Positions 15,369 to 23,472 are shown, counted from the stretch's first letter. The stretch: DNA of 33,906 nt from Spirochaetota bacterium (GCA_038043445.1 JBBTBY010000026.1:1-33906); one strand, 5' to 3'. Numbers and translations are program-made. Notes: generated by a model not told the origin, from the letters alone.

Positions 15369-16220
15369 TCACTTTCCTCCGAGGGAACCGGCAAAGCGAT
15401 AGGGCACCGCCTGTTCCCCCTCTGCTGTCCTATAGATGAAAACAGCATCGATGACATAGGCGACGCTTTTGCGTGATACGACAGCGGAGAACGCATCGGT
15501 CGCTACGCGCATATATACCGGGAGCGACAGATCGAATTCGGAGCGTTCTTCTTTCGGTGAGACATTGGACAGGGACGCGCTTGAGATCAATGTCCCGTTG
15601 AGCGTACAGGTATAGGTTATGGCGACGAGCGTTCCCGCGGCCGGGTCGTTCTCGACGGTGAGGCGTGCGGCAAGGTTCACGCGCCCGGCGATGGGATTGA
15701 TCTCGCCGATGCCGAGCTTGGAGATCCCGACACGCGGTATGATGACGGTGATCGTGTGTTCGAACGGAAGCGCCTGCGCCCGTTTGCCCTTGCCGATGAG
15801 CGCGCTCCCGCGGACGGTGAGGAGCATCTTCCCCTGCGAGACCGCGCTCGCTGTCGCGTTCGCGATGCGCGACATATCGAGCAGCGCCGAGACGGGAATG
15901 AGCGTGGTCGAAAGCGCTCCGATGAACGTGTTCGTCGTGACGTTCGCCGAGACGAGGAGCGCTCCGGACCCGTCGCTCACATCGGCAGTGAGCGTGGTGA
16001 GCGGTACTTCCACATCGTAGCGGTTGTTGATGGATAGCATGAGGTCGGCCGTCATTGCCGTCCCGGCAACGGAACGTATCACGAACGATGCGACGGATAT
16101 CTGCGGTGCGTTCTCCATGAGATAATCGCGTGACGGGATACATGACACGGTGGTCAGCACTGCAAGCGCGATGATCGGAATGCATCGTCGATGCAGGTGG
16201 ATCTTTTGGTGAATGAACAT
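15369..16220 (-). CDS. Lipoprotein with LEA14/WHy-like domain
   Basis: A 283-residue protein. The N terminus (residues 1-27, ending VLTTVSC) is a lipoprotein signal with Cys27. Residues 40-150 (PQISVASFVIRS...ADLMLSINNRYDVEVPLTTL) and about 165-275 (VGISKLGIGEINPIAGRVNL...) look like two copies of the LEA14/water-stress (WHy) beta-sandwich fold, in which a mid-strand 'NPxxVxIPL'-like motif is typical. Such proteins sit on the outer or inner membrane facing the periplasm; function is unclear. Start ATG 16220 lacks a ribosome site, and a promoter -10 (TATAGT) lies only six bases upstream, so the transcript is predicted to begin at the ATG itself. Confidence 0.65.
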   Translation of the reverse strand: MFIHQKIHLHRRCIPIIALAVLTTVSCIPSRDYLMENAPQISVASFVIRSVAGTAMTADLMLSINNRYDVEVPLTTLTADVSDGSGALLVSANVTTNTFIGALSTTLIPVSALLDMSRIANATASAVSQGKMLLTVRGSALIGKGKRAQALPFEHTITVIIPRVGISKLGIGEINPIAGRVNLAARLTVENDPAAGTLVAITYTCTLNGTLISSASLSNVSPKEERSEFDLSLPVYMRVATDAFSAVVSRKSVAYVIDAVFIYRTAEGEQAVPYRFAGSLGGK

Positions 16221-16226
16221 GATGCG

Positions 16227-16254
16227 ACTATATCACACGGGGGCACGGTTGCAA
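16227..16254 (-). promoter_or_regulatory. Leaderless-type promoter of the LEA14-like lipoprotein gene
   Basis: On the minus strand TTGCAA (16249-16254) and TATAGT (16227-16232) are spaced 16 bp. Only six bases separate the -10 from the ATG at 16220, so +1 should be the A of ATG. Confidence 0.6.
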
Positions 16255-16269
16255 GGCGGGCTTTTTTAT

Positions 16270-16303
16270 CCAGCAGGAGGGGTCACGTGACCCCTCCTGC
16301 TGG
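16270..16303. repeat. 34-nt perfect palindrome
   Basis: Seventeen bases starting CCAGCAGGAGG are followed directly by their exact reverse complement. It lies 14 bp beyond the Nramp gene stop and 16 bp before the next promoter. On the transcribed minus strand it is followed by ATAAAAAAG, an A-tract rather than a U-tract, so it is not a textbook terminator; it may still form a strong hairpin or be a dispersed palindrome. Confidence 0.85.
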
Positions 16304-16317
16304 AGCGCAGAAAATTC

Positions 16318-17601
16318 TCAATGTACGGTGAACGACCGAATGATATCGATAAGCAAAAGCACGTTCAGCACCGTAACGACGGACGCCACTGCGCCGAGCA
16401 TGATTTTCGTTGAGAGACGGTTCGCGTACACGCCCATCACCTTGCGGGACGAGGTGAGCGCGATGAGGAGGAATATCGTGTAGGGGAGCTGTACGCTGAG
16501 TACTATCTGCGAGACGACGAGACCGCGGAAGGGGTCGCCGATGAAGAATATGACGATAAGCGCACCGATGATGGTCGCGAGGACGCCGACACGCGAATGC
16601 TTGTCCTTGATGTCGTACGGCTCGCCGAATATCCCGGCGAAAATGCTCCCGCCCGCCATGCCGGCCGTGATGCTCGATGCGACGCCGGCGAAAAGGAGCG
16701 CGATGGCGAAGATGATGGCGGCAGCGGGGCCGAGCATGGGTTCGAGCATCGCCTTCGCCTGCGCAAGCTCGGTGACGACGATATGGTTCTTGAAGAAAAC
16801 ACCCGCCGCGACGATTATCATCGCGCTGTTGATGCAGAACCCGACCAGCATCGAGAAAAGCGTATCGGTGAATTCGAACCTGAGCCGGTGCTGTATCGTC
16901 TTTTTCCCTTTGGTATGCCATTCGCGGCTCTGTATTATCTCAGAATGAAGGAAGATATTGTGCGGCATGACCACAGCGCCGAGCACGCTCATGATGATGG
17001 CGATGGACCCTAAGGGGATCTGCGGCAGTACCCATCCGACCGCTGCCGCATGCCAGTCCGGGCGCACGAAGATTATCTCGATGAGGAATGAGAAGCCGAT
17101 GAGCGATACGAAACCGATGATGACGCGTTCGATGCGCTTATATGAACTCGTGAAGATGAACACAAGTATGAGCCCGGCGGTGAGCACGGCCCCGATCTTG
17201 AGCGGGAGATGAAAAAGCATCTGCAATGCGATGGCACCGCCGAGCACTTCCGCCAACGCCGTTGAAATGGATGCGAGCACGGCACTCCCGAGGATCGTCC
17301 GAGAAACGACCGGAGGGAGATGTTTTGTCGCCACTTCCGAGAGACAGAGCCCCGTCGCGATACCCAGATGCGCCGCGTTATGCTGGAGGAGTATCAGCAT
17401 GAGCGTCGAAAGCGTGACCATCCAGAGGAGGGTATATCCGTACTGCGAACCGGCCGCCACGTTCGCAGCCCAGTTGCCCGGATCGATGAAGCCGACCGTG
17501 ACCAAAAGCCCCGGTCCGATATACTTGAGAACGGCGAACGCTGCGTGCCGGGTACGTTCCGGAATAAGGAAAAAGTCGCGGACCACCCCGATGAATTTCA
17601 T
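16318..17601 (-). CDS. mntH: Nramp-family divalent metal transporter (MntH-like)
   Basis: A 427-residue polytopic membrane protein with about 11 transmembrane helices, the usual number for Nramp. It has the helix-1 metal-binding motif DPGN in VGFIDPGNWAANVAAG (about 37-53) and the helix-6 motif MPHN in GAVVMPHNIFLHSE (about 210-224), whose Met and the Asp/Asn of DPGN coordinate Mn2+ or Fe2+. The family imports divalent metal together with protons. No ribosome-site problem: it starts 2 nt after the DUF2127 gene (stop TAG), so translation is coupled. No metal-responsive operator is evident immediately upstream; regulation probably acts at the promoter of the first gene (18833-18861). MntH versus a broader Nramp paralogue cannot be separated. 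Confidence 0.92.
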   Translation of the reverse strand: MKFIGVVRDFFLIPERTRHAAFAVLKYIGPGLLVTVGFIDPGNWAANVAAGSQYGYTLLWMVTLSTLMLILLQHNAAHLGIATGLCLSEVATKHLPPVVSRTILGSAVLASISTALAEVLGGAIALQMLFHLPLKIGAVLTAGLILVFIFTSSYKRIERVIIGFVSLIGFSFLIEIIFVRPDWHAAAVGWVLPQIPLGSIAIIMSVLGAVVMPHNIFLHSEIIQSREWHTKGKKTIQHRLRFEFTDTLFSMLVGFCINSAMIIVAAGVFFKNHIVVTELAQAKAMLEPMLGPAAAIIFAIALLFAGVASSITAGMAGGSIFAGIFGEPYDIKDKHSRVGVLATIIGALIVIFFIGDPFRGLVVSQIVLSVQLPYTIFLLIALTSSRKVMGVYANRLSTKIMLGAVASVVTVLNVLLLIDIIRSFTVH

Positions 17602-17603
17602 CG

Positions 17604-18095
17604 CTATCGCCCTTTCATCCGTTCGATGTGAGCCTGATACGACTGTACGATTATCCGGTAGAGCAGGAACACGGCAAGCGTCACATTGGCGGCAAAAATG
17701 ACGAGACGCGCCATCGTAACATGTTCCGAGAGCTCATAGATCTCGATCGGTATGAACAGCGACACCGATGCCGCCGCAAGCCATTGCGCCCACATGCGCT
17801 CGCGCCATAATCCGTACGCCTCGATGAGCTTCAACACCGCATAGATGAGCGCGCTCGCGGCGATAGCCCGCAGGTTCGCACGATTGAGGTGCGTAAGCGC
17901 ATCGAGAAAAATGTTCGGGTGATGGCGCGCGGGATTGAGATGGAACGCGGAAAGGAGCTCATGGATACTTCCCTGCACATCGCCGCCGGCCAGGCGGAAC
18001 AATCCCGTTCCGGCGATGATGACCAAGAGGCCCTTTGTCGCTTCGAAGACAGCGATAGCGCGCAGCCCGGCGGTCGATCCTTTCAGTGCTGCCAT
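17604..18095 (-). CDS. DUF2127-family membrane protein
   Basis: A 163-residue protein with about four transmembrane helices: 13-35 (AIAVFEATKGLLVIIAGTGL), 77-95, 102-120 and 131-150 (LVIFAANVTLAVFLLYRII). The opening GLRAIAVFEATKGLL and the mid-protein ALIYAVLKLIEAYGLWRERMWAQWLA are typical of DUF2127 proteins, which have no established function. A GGGAG ribosome site precedes the ATG by about 9 nt. It sits between an anchored protein of unknown function and an Nramp transporter, all on one probable transcript; a link with metal uptake is conjecture. Confidence 0.8.
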   Translation of the reverse strand: MAALKGSTAGLRAIAVFEATKGLLVIIAGTGLFRLAGGDVQGSIHELLSAFHLNPARHHPNIFLDALTHLNRANLRAIAASALIYAVLKLIEAYGLWRERMWAQWLAAASVSLFIPIEIYELSEHVTMARLVIFAANVTLAVFLLYRIIVQSYQAHIERMKGR

Positions 18096-18133
18096 GGTCG
18101 CGTACTCCCCGGCGTCAGAGCGGAGGACATGCG

Positions 18134-18826
18134 CTAGAAATTCGTCATAAGGGTGAATGAATCATCGAGCTGCAGGAGCCGTATCGCTTCGTTCTTCCTG
18201 CCGAGATAGAATTCATGGATGCGGCGCACGAGCGGCATATCGGCGCGCTTGATGAAGACCGCCTTTACACCGATATTGGTCACCTCGGCAAAGGTGCGAT
18301 CCTCACGGAGCTTCTGCTCCTCGATATTGTCGGTCGGCTCGGTCACCGCAACGCGGTCGCGTACCATGCTGCGATACTCGCGCGCATAGAGCGTGCGTAT
18401 CGTGACGAAATAGGATGCGGGTACGGGCTCGAAGCAGGTGTTCGTCGCATCACCGCCGACAGCGGCAAGCGGCTCAGGTATCATAAGGTAGAAGTTCACT
18501 TCGCGCTTGCCTCGGTATGCCTTGGCCGCCACCCACGTCACGCTTCCGCGCGGCGTGAATCCCCTGAGCAGTATGACGCGCTCGGGGAGCGTGAACATCG
18601 ATGCGGTGTCCGCTTTCACGAGGGGCATGATGGAACGGTACGCAGGCATTTCCCTCAAGGTGCGTATGTATTTATCGCGGTGGAAATGGGCGACATTATT
18701 GGCGTATTGCTCAACACCGAACCCCATGACCGTGCTGATATCGAGTACGGCGGGGTTAAGCGCCACGAATACGGCGATAATGACGGCGAGAAGGACGATG
18801 ATGATCGTGAGGCATCCGCGTTTCAT
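18134..18826 (-). CDS. Membrane-anchored protein of unknown function
   Basis: A 230-residue protein beginning MKRGCLTIIIVLLAVIIAVF, one N-terminal transmembrane helix (or uncleaved signal) at residues 5-24, then a soluble domain without a family I recognise. The domain has FHRDKYIRTLREMP, RVILLRGFTPRGS and a C-terminal stretch FIKRADMPLVRRIHEFYLGR. Start ATG 18826 is set by the promoter: the in-frame TTG at 18844 lies within the -10 hexamer and cannot be used. There is no ribosome site, and the ATG coincides with the predicted transcription start, so it is probably a leaderless gene. First of three genes leading to the Nramp transporter. Confidence 0.65.
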   Translation of the reverse strand: MKRGCLTIIIVLLAVIIAVFVALNPAVLDISTVMGFGVEQYANNVAHFHRDKYIRTLREMPAYRSIMPLVKADTASMFTLPERVILLRGFTPRGSVTWVAAKAYRGKREVNFYLMIPEPLAAVGGDATNTCFEPVPASYFVTIRTLYAREYRSMVRDRVAVTEPTDNIEEQKLREDRTFAEVTNIGVKAVFIKRADMPLVRRIHEFYLGRKNEAIRLLQLDDSFTLMTNF

Positions 18827-18832
18827 GAGGTG

Positions 18833-18861
18833 ACTATACCACAATGGAAACGATGTTGCAA
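18833..18861 (-). promoter_or_regulatory. Leaderless-type promoter of the 18826-16318 unit
   Basis: On the minus strand TTGCAA (18856-18861) and TATAGT (18833-18838) are spaced 17 bp, with six bases from the -10 to the ATG at 18826. The same two hexamers and the same six-base distance occur at 16227-16254. Confidence 0.65.
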
Positions 18862-18895
18862 GCCGGCCATTACAATGAAAATTCGCATTCGATTA

Positions 18896-18924
18896 TTGCA
18901 TTTTTTACCCTGCTCTGCTAGAAT
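18896..18924 (+). promoter_or_regulatory. Promoter of argD-argF
   Basis: TTGCAT (18896-18901) and TAGAAT (18919-18924) are spaced 17 bp. Predicted start is near 18931, giving a leader of about 128 nt. It is divergent from the promoter at 18833-18861, the two -35 boxes being about 34 bp apart. An A/T-rich half-palindromic stretch at about 18875-18890 loosely resembles an arginine-repressor box, but too weakly to call. Confidence 0.7.
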
Positions 18925-18930
18925 AACGCT

Positions 18931-19058
18931 TTTCCCCCATAGCGGCTTTGCCGCTTGGTGTCAGTGAGCGCACAGCAAGTGCGCGAACATATGCTGAGCA
19001 GCGGGGGTGTGATAGGCCAGCGCTTTTCATGAGGAGATCCCGGAAAGGGACAAAAAGT
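18931..19058 (+). promoter_or_regulatory. Structured 5' leader of argD
   Basis: The leader contains CCCCC (18934-18938) that can pair with GGGGG (19003-19007), enclosing two hairpins: AGCGGC-TTT-GCCGCT (18941-18955) and GCGCAC-AGCAA-GTGCGC (18968-18984). Just before the start codon TCCC (19038-19041) can pair with GGGA (19047-19050), covering the probable ribosome site AAGGGA. It matches no riboswitch class I know; it may be a regulatory RNA or only a stable leader. Confidence 0.45.
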
Positions 19059-20234
19059 ATGGGCGATTATTCAGACAGTCAACAGTATCTCATGCACACC
19101 TATAACCGCATGCCGATGCACTTCACCGACGGGAAAGGCGCATACCTTACCGGCAGCGACGGGAAGCGCTATCTCGATTTCCTTTCCGGCATCGCCGTGA
19201 CCATACTCGGCCATCAGCATCCCGCCGCGGTGAAGGCGCTCACCAAAGCGGCGCACGGCGTGTGGCATACATCCAACCTTTTCGAGATACCCGCGCAGAT
19301 ATCGCTCGGGGAAAAGATCGCCAAACACGGGCTCGGCGGGAAAACGTTCTTCTGCAATTCCGGCACCGAAGCGAACGAGGCGGCGTTGAAGCTCGCCGTC
19401 AAACGGGGCAAAGGCATATCGCCGGAAAAGACGGGCGTCATCGCCATGATCAATTCGTTCCATGGACGCACCATCGGGTCGCTCAATCTGACCGGTCAGG
19501 AAAAATATCGAAAGGATTATCCCGCGCTTTCGAACATATCCTATGTTCCGTACAATGACATGGCCGCGCTTACCGCGCAGATGAACGAGCATACCGCGGC
19601 CGTGTTCATCGAAGTGGTGCAGGGCGAAGCGGGCGTGTACCCGGTGAGCGAGGAGTATTATCGCCTCGTCCGGTCGCTCACGAAAAAATTCAATGCGCTT
19701 ATGATCATCGATGAAGTGCAAACCGGCATGGGGCGGACGGGTACGCTCTTCGGCTATGAACGGTTTCCCGAAAAACCGGACGTATTTACGCTCGCGAAGG
19801 GGCTTGCCAACGGCTTTCCCATCGGCGCTATGCACGCAGCAAGCGCATTCTCGGATGTGTTCACGCCGGGGTCGCATGCCTCGACGTTCGGCGGCAATCC
19901 CCTTGCCGTTTCCGTCGGGAATGCCGTGTTCGATATCGTAGCCGATGAGAAATTCCTCGCACGGGTGCGCGCCGCCGGTGAAACGCTGCGCGGCGAGTTC
20001 GCGCAACGCGCAAAAAAATATCATTTCATAAAAGAGATACGGGGACAGGGGCTCATGATCGGCGTGGAACTTTCCATCTCCGCTGATGCGGTGAAGATGA
20101 AATGTTTCGGCGAGGGCCTCATCGTCAACGCCATCGCGGACAGGACGCTCCGCCTCATTCCGCCGCTCATCATCGGCGAACGCGAGATCGCGCACGCGCT
20201 CGCCGTCATCGACGGCATATTCAAACAGTACTAG
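19059..20234 (+). CDS. argD: Acetylornithine aminotransferase
   Basis: A 391-residue class III PLP-dependent aminotransferase, normal for ArgD, which converts N-acetylglutamate semialdehyde to N-acetylornithine in arginine synthesis. Signatures in order: FLSGIAVTILGHQHPAAVKA (about 37-56), FFCNSGTEANEAALKLA (about 95-111), NSFHGRTIGSLNLTGQ, the PLP-contacting IIDEVQTGMGRTG (about 215-227) and the Schiff-base lysine in FTLAKGLANGFPIGA (about 243-257). Start ATG 19059 is preferred because AAGGGA lies upstream and the family begins here; longer in-frame starts run into the leader. It is 20 nt before argF. Related omega-aminotransferases exist, but the argF neighbour supports ArgD. Confidence 0.93.
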   Translation: MGDYSDSQQYLMHTYNRMPMHFTDGKGAYLTGSDGKRYLDFLSGIAVTILGHQHPAAVKALTKAAHGVWHTSNLFEIPAQISLGEKIAKHGLGGKTFFCNSGTEANEAALKLAVKRGKGISPEKTGVIAMINSFHGRTIGSLNLTGQEKYRKDYPALSNISYVPYNDMAALTAQMNEHTAAVFIEVVQGEAGVYPVSEEYYRLVRSLTKKFNALMIIDEVQTGMGRTGTLFGYERFPEKPDVFTLAKGLANGFPIGAMHAASAFSDVFTPGSHASTFGGNPLAVSVGNAVFDIVADEKFLARVRAAGETLRGEFAQRAKKYHFIKEIRGQGLMIGVELSISADAVKMKCFGEGLIVNAIADRTLRLIPPLIIGEREIAHALAVIDGIFKQY

Positions 20235-20254
20235 CACACGCTACGGAGAAGACC

Positions 20255-21148
20255 ATGATACATCTCTCGAAGAAAGACCTCGTTTCCATTGCCGATCTTT
20301 CGCGCAATGAGCTCAACGGGCTCCTTGCGCTCGGTATGAAGTTGAAGCGCCGTGTCTGGGGAAAACCGCTCGCCGGCAAGGTGCTCGGGATGATATTCTC
20401 GAAAAGCTCCACGCGGACGCGGGTATCGTTCGAGGTCGGCATGCACAAGCTCGGCGGCCATGCGATATTCCTCTCGCAGAACGACATACAGCTCGGGCGC
20501 GGCGAATCCGTCGAGGATACCGCGCGGGTGCTTTCGCGCTTCATCGACGGCATCATGATACGGACGTTCGCGCATCATGACGTCGAGCTCCTTGCGAAGC
20601 ATGCCTCCATCCCCGTCATCAACGGACTTACCGATGACGAACATCCGTGCCAGATACTCGCCGACCTCATGACGGTGCTCGAGCATAAGAAGACGCTCGA
20701 TGTGAAGATAGCCTATGTCGGCGACGGCAACAATGTAGCCGCGTCGCTCGCGCTTGCCTGCGAAACGCTCGGTGTCACATGCACGGTATCATCGCCCAAG
20801 GGGTATGAGATGCCTGCCGCCGTACGCGTACGCACGCCGTCCGTGAAATACCATATCGATCCGCGCGATGGCGTACGGGATGCGGACGTCGTGTATACCG
20901 ACGTGTGGACATCGATGGGGCAGGAGAAGGAATACAAGAAACGCATCAACGCGTTCAAGAAATATCAGATAAACGCCTCGCTCATGTCGCTCGCCAAGCC
21001 GGACCATATCTTCCTGCACTGTCTCCCGGCGCATCGCGGCGAGGAAGTGGCTGCCGACGTCATCGATGGGCCGAACTCCGTCGTATTCGACGAAGCGGAG
21101 AACCGGATGCATGCGCAGATGGCGGTACTCCTCGCGCTCATGCGCTAG
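20255..21148 (+). CDS. argF: Ornithine carbamoyltransferase
   Basis: A 298-residue transcarbamylase making citrulline from ornithine and carbamoyl phosphate. The carbamoyl-phosphate site is SSTRTRVSFEVGMHKLGG (about 50-67), followed by HPCQILADLM (about 130-139), DVWTSMGQE (about 222-230) and the ornithine-site motif HCLPAHRGEEV (about 255-265), all standard for ornithine rather than aspartate carbamoyltransferase. A GGAG ribosome site lies 7 nt before the ATG. It follows argD closely in the same transcript. The start agrees with the family's usual LSxxDL opening (IHLSKKDLVSIADLS). Confidence 0.96.
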   Translation: MIHLSKKDLVSIADLSRNELNGLLALGMKLKRRVWGKPLAGKVLGMIFSKSSTRTRVSFEVGMHKLGGHAIFLSQNDIQLGRGESVEDTARVLSRFIDGIMIRTFAHHDVELLAKHASIPVINGLTDDEHPCQILADLMTVLEHKKTLDVKIAYVGDGNNVAASLALACETLGVTCTVSSPKGYEMPAAVRVRTPSVKYHIDPRDGVRDADVVYTDVWTSMGQEKEYKKRINAFKKYQINASLMSLAKPDHIFLHCLPAHRGEEVAADVIDGPNSVVFDEAENRMHAQMAVLLALMR

Positions 21149-21231
21149 ACGACGGATCCCTGCCGTATCATAGCGCTTCGAATTTGACGCCGGCTATCCA
21201 AAGCGTGGACCCTTTCGGCATAGTACCGACG

Positions 21232-21268
21232 TTCAATAATCATCACGGATACACCGATAATTATTGAA
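21232..21268. repeat. Inverted repeat upstream of the HD-domain gene
   Basis: TTCAATAAT (21232-21240) and ATTATTGAA (21260-21268) are exact reverse complements, and ATC/GAT and CGG/CCG pairs inside extend the symmetry. It ends 17 bp before the ATG at 21286. There is no U-tract, so it is more likely an operator or leader hairpin than the argF terminator. Confidence 0.5.
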
Positions 21269-21285
21269 AGAGATACGGTGATACC

Positions 21286-22194
21286 ATGCTTGAAAAAAGA
21301 GACCCGACCGACAGCATCATGTTCATAACCGACCCGAATGCGGTGCTCATAGAGGTGTCGGAGATATTGAGCCGCATGGGCATGGCGACGCTCATCACGG
21401 TCATGACGAGCATATTCCGCGATGTGCAGAAGATGTTCAAGGGCGAATTCGGCGCCTTCAAGCCGAGCAATACGCCGTATCACGACATCGATCATACCTT
21501 AAGCGTGTTCCTCGCCACCGCACGCATTGCGCACGGCGCTCAGGTGAACGGCGCGGGACTGGGCGAATCGGAAATGCTCCGCGCGCTCATCGCCTCGCTC
21601 CTCCACGACTCGGGGTATCTGCAGACAGTGGATGACGCCGAGGGTACGGGGGCGAAATACGGGGCGAAGCATGAGCTCAGAAGTGTGGCCAACGTCCACG
21701 AATACCTCGCCACAAAGGGATTGCCGCAGGCTGCCGTGAACGATTGCGAGATAATGGTCGCGCTGACGAAACTCTCGATAGTCCCCTCACAGCTGAAATT
21801 CCGTACGCCGGGGATAGAACGTGCCGCGCGTATCGTCGCCACCGCGGACCTCATCGCGCAGGTCGCCGATCGGCTTTATCTCGAAAAGCTCCTCCTCCTG
21901 TACAAGGAATCGGTCGATTCGGGAAAACCGATGTACGCTTCGGAACAGGACCTGATCGAGAAGACCGATCATTTCTATCACACCGTGGTGAAGAAACGGG
22001 TCAGGGACGATCTCGGCGATGTTGCGAAGCATCTTGCGGCACATTTCAAGAACCGATGGGACCTTGACCGCGATCTCTATCAATACAATATCAAGAAGAA
22101 CATCGATTATCTCAAACGGGTCATCGTCGACGGCGGCGGGAATTATCGCGATCACCTGAAGCGCGGCGGCATCGTGGAAAAACTCACGGAATAG
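21286..22194 (+). CDS. HD-domain phosphohydrolase
   Basis: A 302-residue soluble protein with an HD-type metal-dependent phosphohydrolase core. Metal ligand motifs are YHDIDHTLSV (about 65-74), LIASLLHDSGYLQ (HD pair at about 107-108), ELRSVANVHEYL and ATADLIAQVADR (C-terminal Asp), in the order H...HD...H...D. Residues 210-300 are helical (DRDLYQYNIKKNIDYLKRVI). The arrangement recalls 3',5'-cyclic nucleotide phosphodiesterase-like HD proteins, but nucleotide specificity cannot be read. The spacer from argF is 137 bp and contains an inverted repeat. The stop is 6 bp from the converging murA stop. Start ATG 21286 follows GATACGGTGATACC, a weak ribosome site. Confidence 0.78.
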   Translation: MLEKRDPTDSIMFITDPNAVLIEVSEILSRMGMATLITVMTSIFRDVQKMFKGEFGAFKPSNTPYHDIDHTLSVFLATARIAHGAQVNGAGLGESEMLRALIASLLHDSGYLQTVDDAEGTGAKYGAKHELRSVANVHEYLATKGLPQAAVNDCEIMVALTKLSIVPSQLKFRTPGIERAARIVATADLIAQVADRLYLEKLLLLYKESVDSGKPMYASEQDLIEKTDHFYHTVVKKRVRDDLGDVAKHLAAHFKNRWDLDRDLYQYNIKKNIDYLKRVIVDGGGNYRDHLKRGGIVEKLTE

Positions 22195-22200
22195 CGTCCG

Positions 22201-23472
22201 CTACAGTATCGTATCTTTTTCGCGCTTGATGTGCGCACCGAGCGAAGTGAGCTTCGCCTCGAATCCCTCATAGCCCCTGTCGATGTGATAGATGCGGTGT
22301 ACGGTCGTGGTATTGCCGGCGGCGAGCCCCGCGACGACAAGGCCCGCACCCGCGCGGAGATCGGAGGCCTGTACATCGCAGCCGATAAGCTTCCCCCCGC
22401 CGTGGATGATGGCGGTGCTCCCCTCGACGGCGATGCGCGCACCCATGCGGGAAAGTTCGGGCACATGCATGAAGCGGTCGGGGTATACGCGCTCGGTGAG
22501 CGAACTGATGCCGTTGATCGTCGATCCGAGCGTTATGAACTGCGCCTGCAGGTCGGTGGGGAACATCGGATACGGCATCGTTTCTATCGCGAAGGGTTTG
22601 AGCGTACGCTTCGCTTTTATCTCAATCTCGCGCGGCCCCATTTTCACGGTGGCGCCGATGCTGATAAGCGTATCGATAGCGCTCATGCAGTGTTCCGGAT
22701 TGCAATTCGTGAGTGCGATGCTTCCGCGTGTTGCAAGCGCCGCCGTGAGGAATGTCCCCGTTTCGATGCGGTCGGGTATGACCTCATATTCCGTACCGTG
22801 AAGTTCCTTCATGCCCTTTACCGTTATGACCGGCGTACCCGCTCCGGTGATATCTGCGCCCATGCTGATGAGCATGTTCGCAAGGTCCACGCATTCGGGT
22901 TCCATCGCCGCGCTTTCGATGACCGTTGTCCCGCGCGCGAGGGTGGCCGCCATCATGACATTGTCGGTGGCGAGCACGGATGAACCGAATTTCCCGGCAA
23001 GGACTATGCGTTTTCCCGTGAGCGATTTCGCTTTCGCATCGATGTAGCCGTGATCGATGGCTATCTTCGCGCCGAGCGCTTCAAGCCCTTTGATGTGAAG
23101 ATCGATGGGCCTCGGGCCGAACGCGCAGCCGCCGGGGAGCGAAACGCGGCAATGTTTATACCGCGCGAGGAGGGGGCCGAGCACGATGACGGATGCGCGC
23201 ATCTTCTTCACGAGCTCATACGGCGCTTCTATCTTCTTCACGTTCTTCTGGCGAATATGCATGACGTCGTGCTTGAGATCGATATCCTTGCCGAGTTTCT
23301 CAAGGAGCTTCGCGAGCACGAGCACATCGAGGAGGTTGGGCACATTGCGGAGCGTAACATCTTCTTCAGTGAGAAGCGATGCGACCATGAGCGGGAGCGA
23401 TGCGTTCTTCGAACCGGATATGGCGACCGAGCCTTTGAGCGCCGTGCCGCCGTGAATGACGTATTTGTCCAT
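22201..23472 (-). CDS. murA: UDP-N-acetylglucosamine 1-carboxyvinyltransferase
   Basis: A 423-residue enzyme of normal MurA length, which transfers enolpyruvate from PEP to UDP-GlcNAc, the committed step of peptidoglycan synthesis. MDKYVIHGGTALKGSVAISGSKNASLPLM (shown from 1-29) is the characteristic start, with the KN pair in SGSKNA. The loop with the catalytic Cys is LPGGCAFGPRPIDLH (about 111-125), so the fosfomycin-target cysteine is kept. DRIETGTFLTAA and YPMFPTDLQAQF are further signatures. It is preceded by a promoter with the -10 TATACT about 30 nt before the ATG and a weak AGG site. It is not linked to murB or murC. Confidence 0.96.
   Translation of the reverse strand: MDKYVIHGGTALKGSVAISGSKNASLPLMVASLLTEEDVTLRNVPNLLDVLVLAKLLEKLGKDIDLKHDVMHIRQKNVKKIEAPYELVKKMRASVIVLGPLLARYKHCRVSLPGGCAFGPRPIDLHIKGLEALGAKIAIDHGYIDAKAKSLTGKRIVLAGKFGSSVLATDNVMMAATLARGTTVIESAAMEPECVDLANMLISMGADITGAGTPVITVKGMKELHGTEYEVIPDRIETGTFLTAALATRGSIALTNCNPEHCMSAIDTLISIGATVKMGPREIEIKAKRTLKPFAIETMPYPMFPTDLQAQFITLGSTINGISSLTERVYPDRFMHVPELSRMGARIAVEGSTAIIHGGGKLIGCDVQASDLRAGAGLVVAGLAAGNTTTVHRIYHIDRGYEGFEAKLTSLGAHIKREKDTIL

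Noticed and set aside
16261-16303. Classical Rho-independent terminator for the Nramp gene
   Set aside because: The palindrome is perfect, but on the transcribed strand it is followed by A's and not by U's; kept only as a palindrome.
18827-18844. TTG 18844 as start of the anchored-protein gene
   Set aside because: The codon overlaps the -10 hexamer of a convincing promoter and could not be in the mRNA.
18931-19010. tRNA or SRP-like RNA in the argD leader
   Set aside because: There is no T-loop, anticodon arm or CCA-type acceptor arrangement and no SRP core sequence; treated as an unclassified leader.
19071-20237. Open frame of 388 codons on the minus strand opposite argD
   Set aside because: argD on the other strand has all family motifs; this is a high-G+C shadow.
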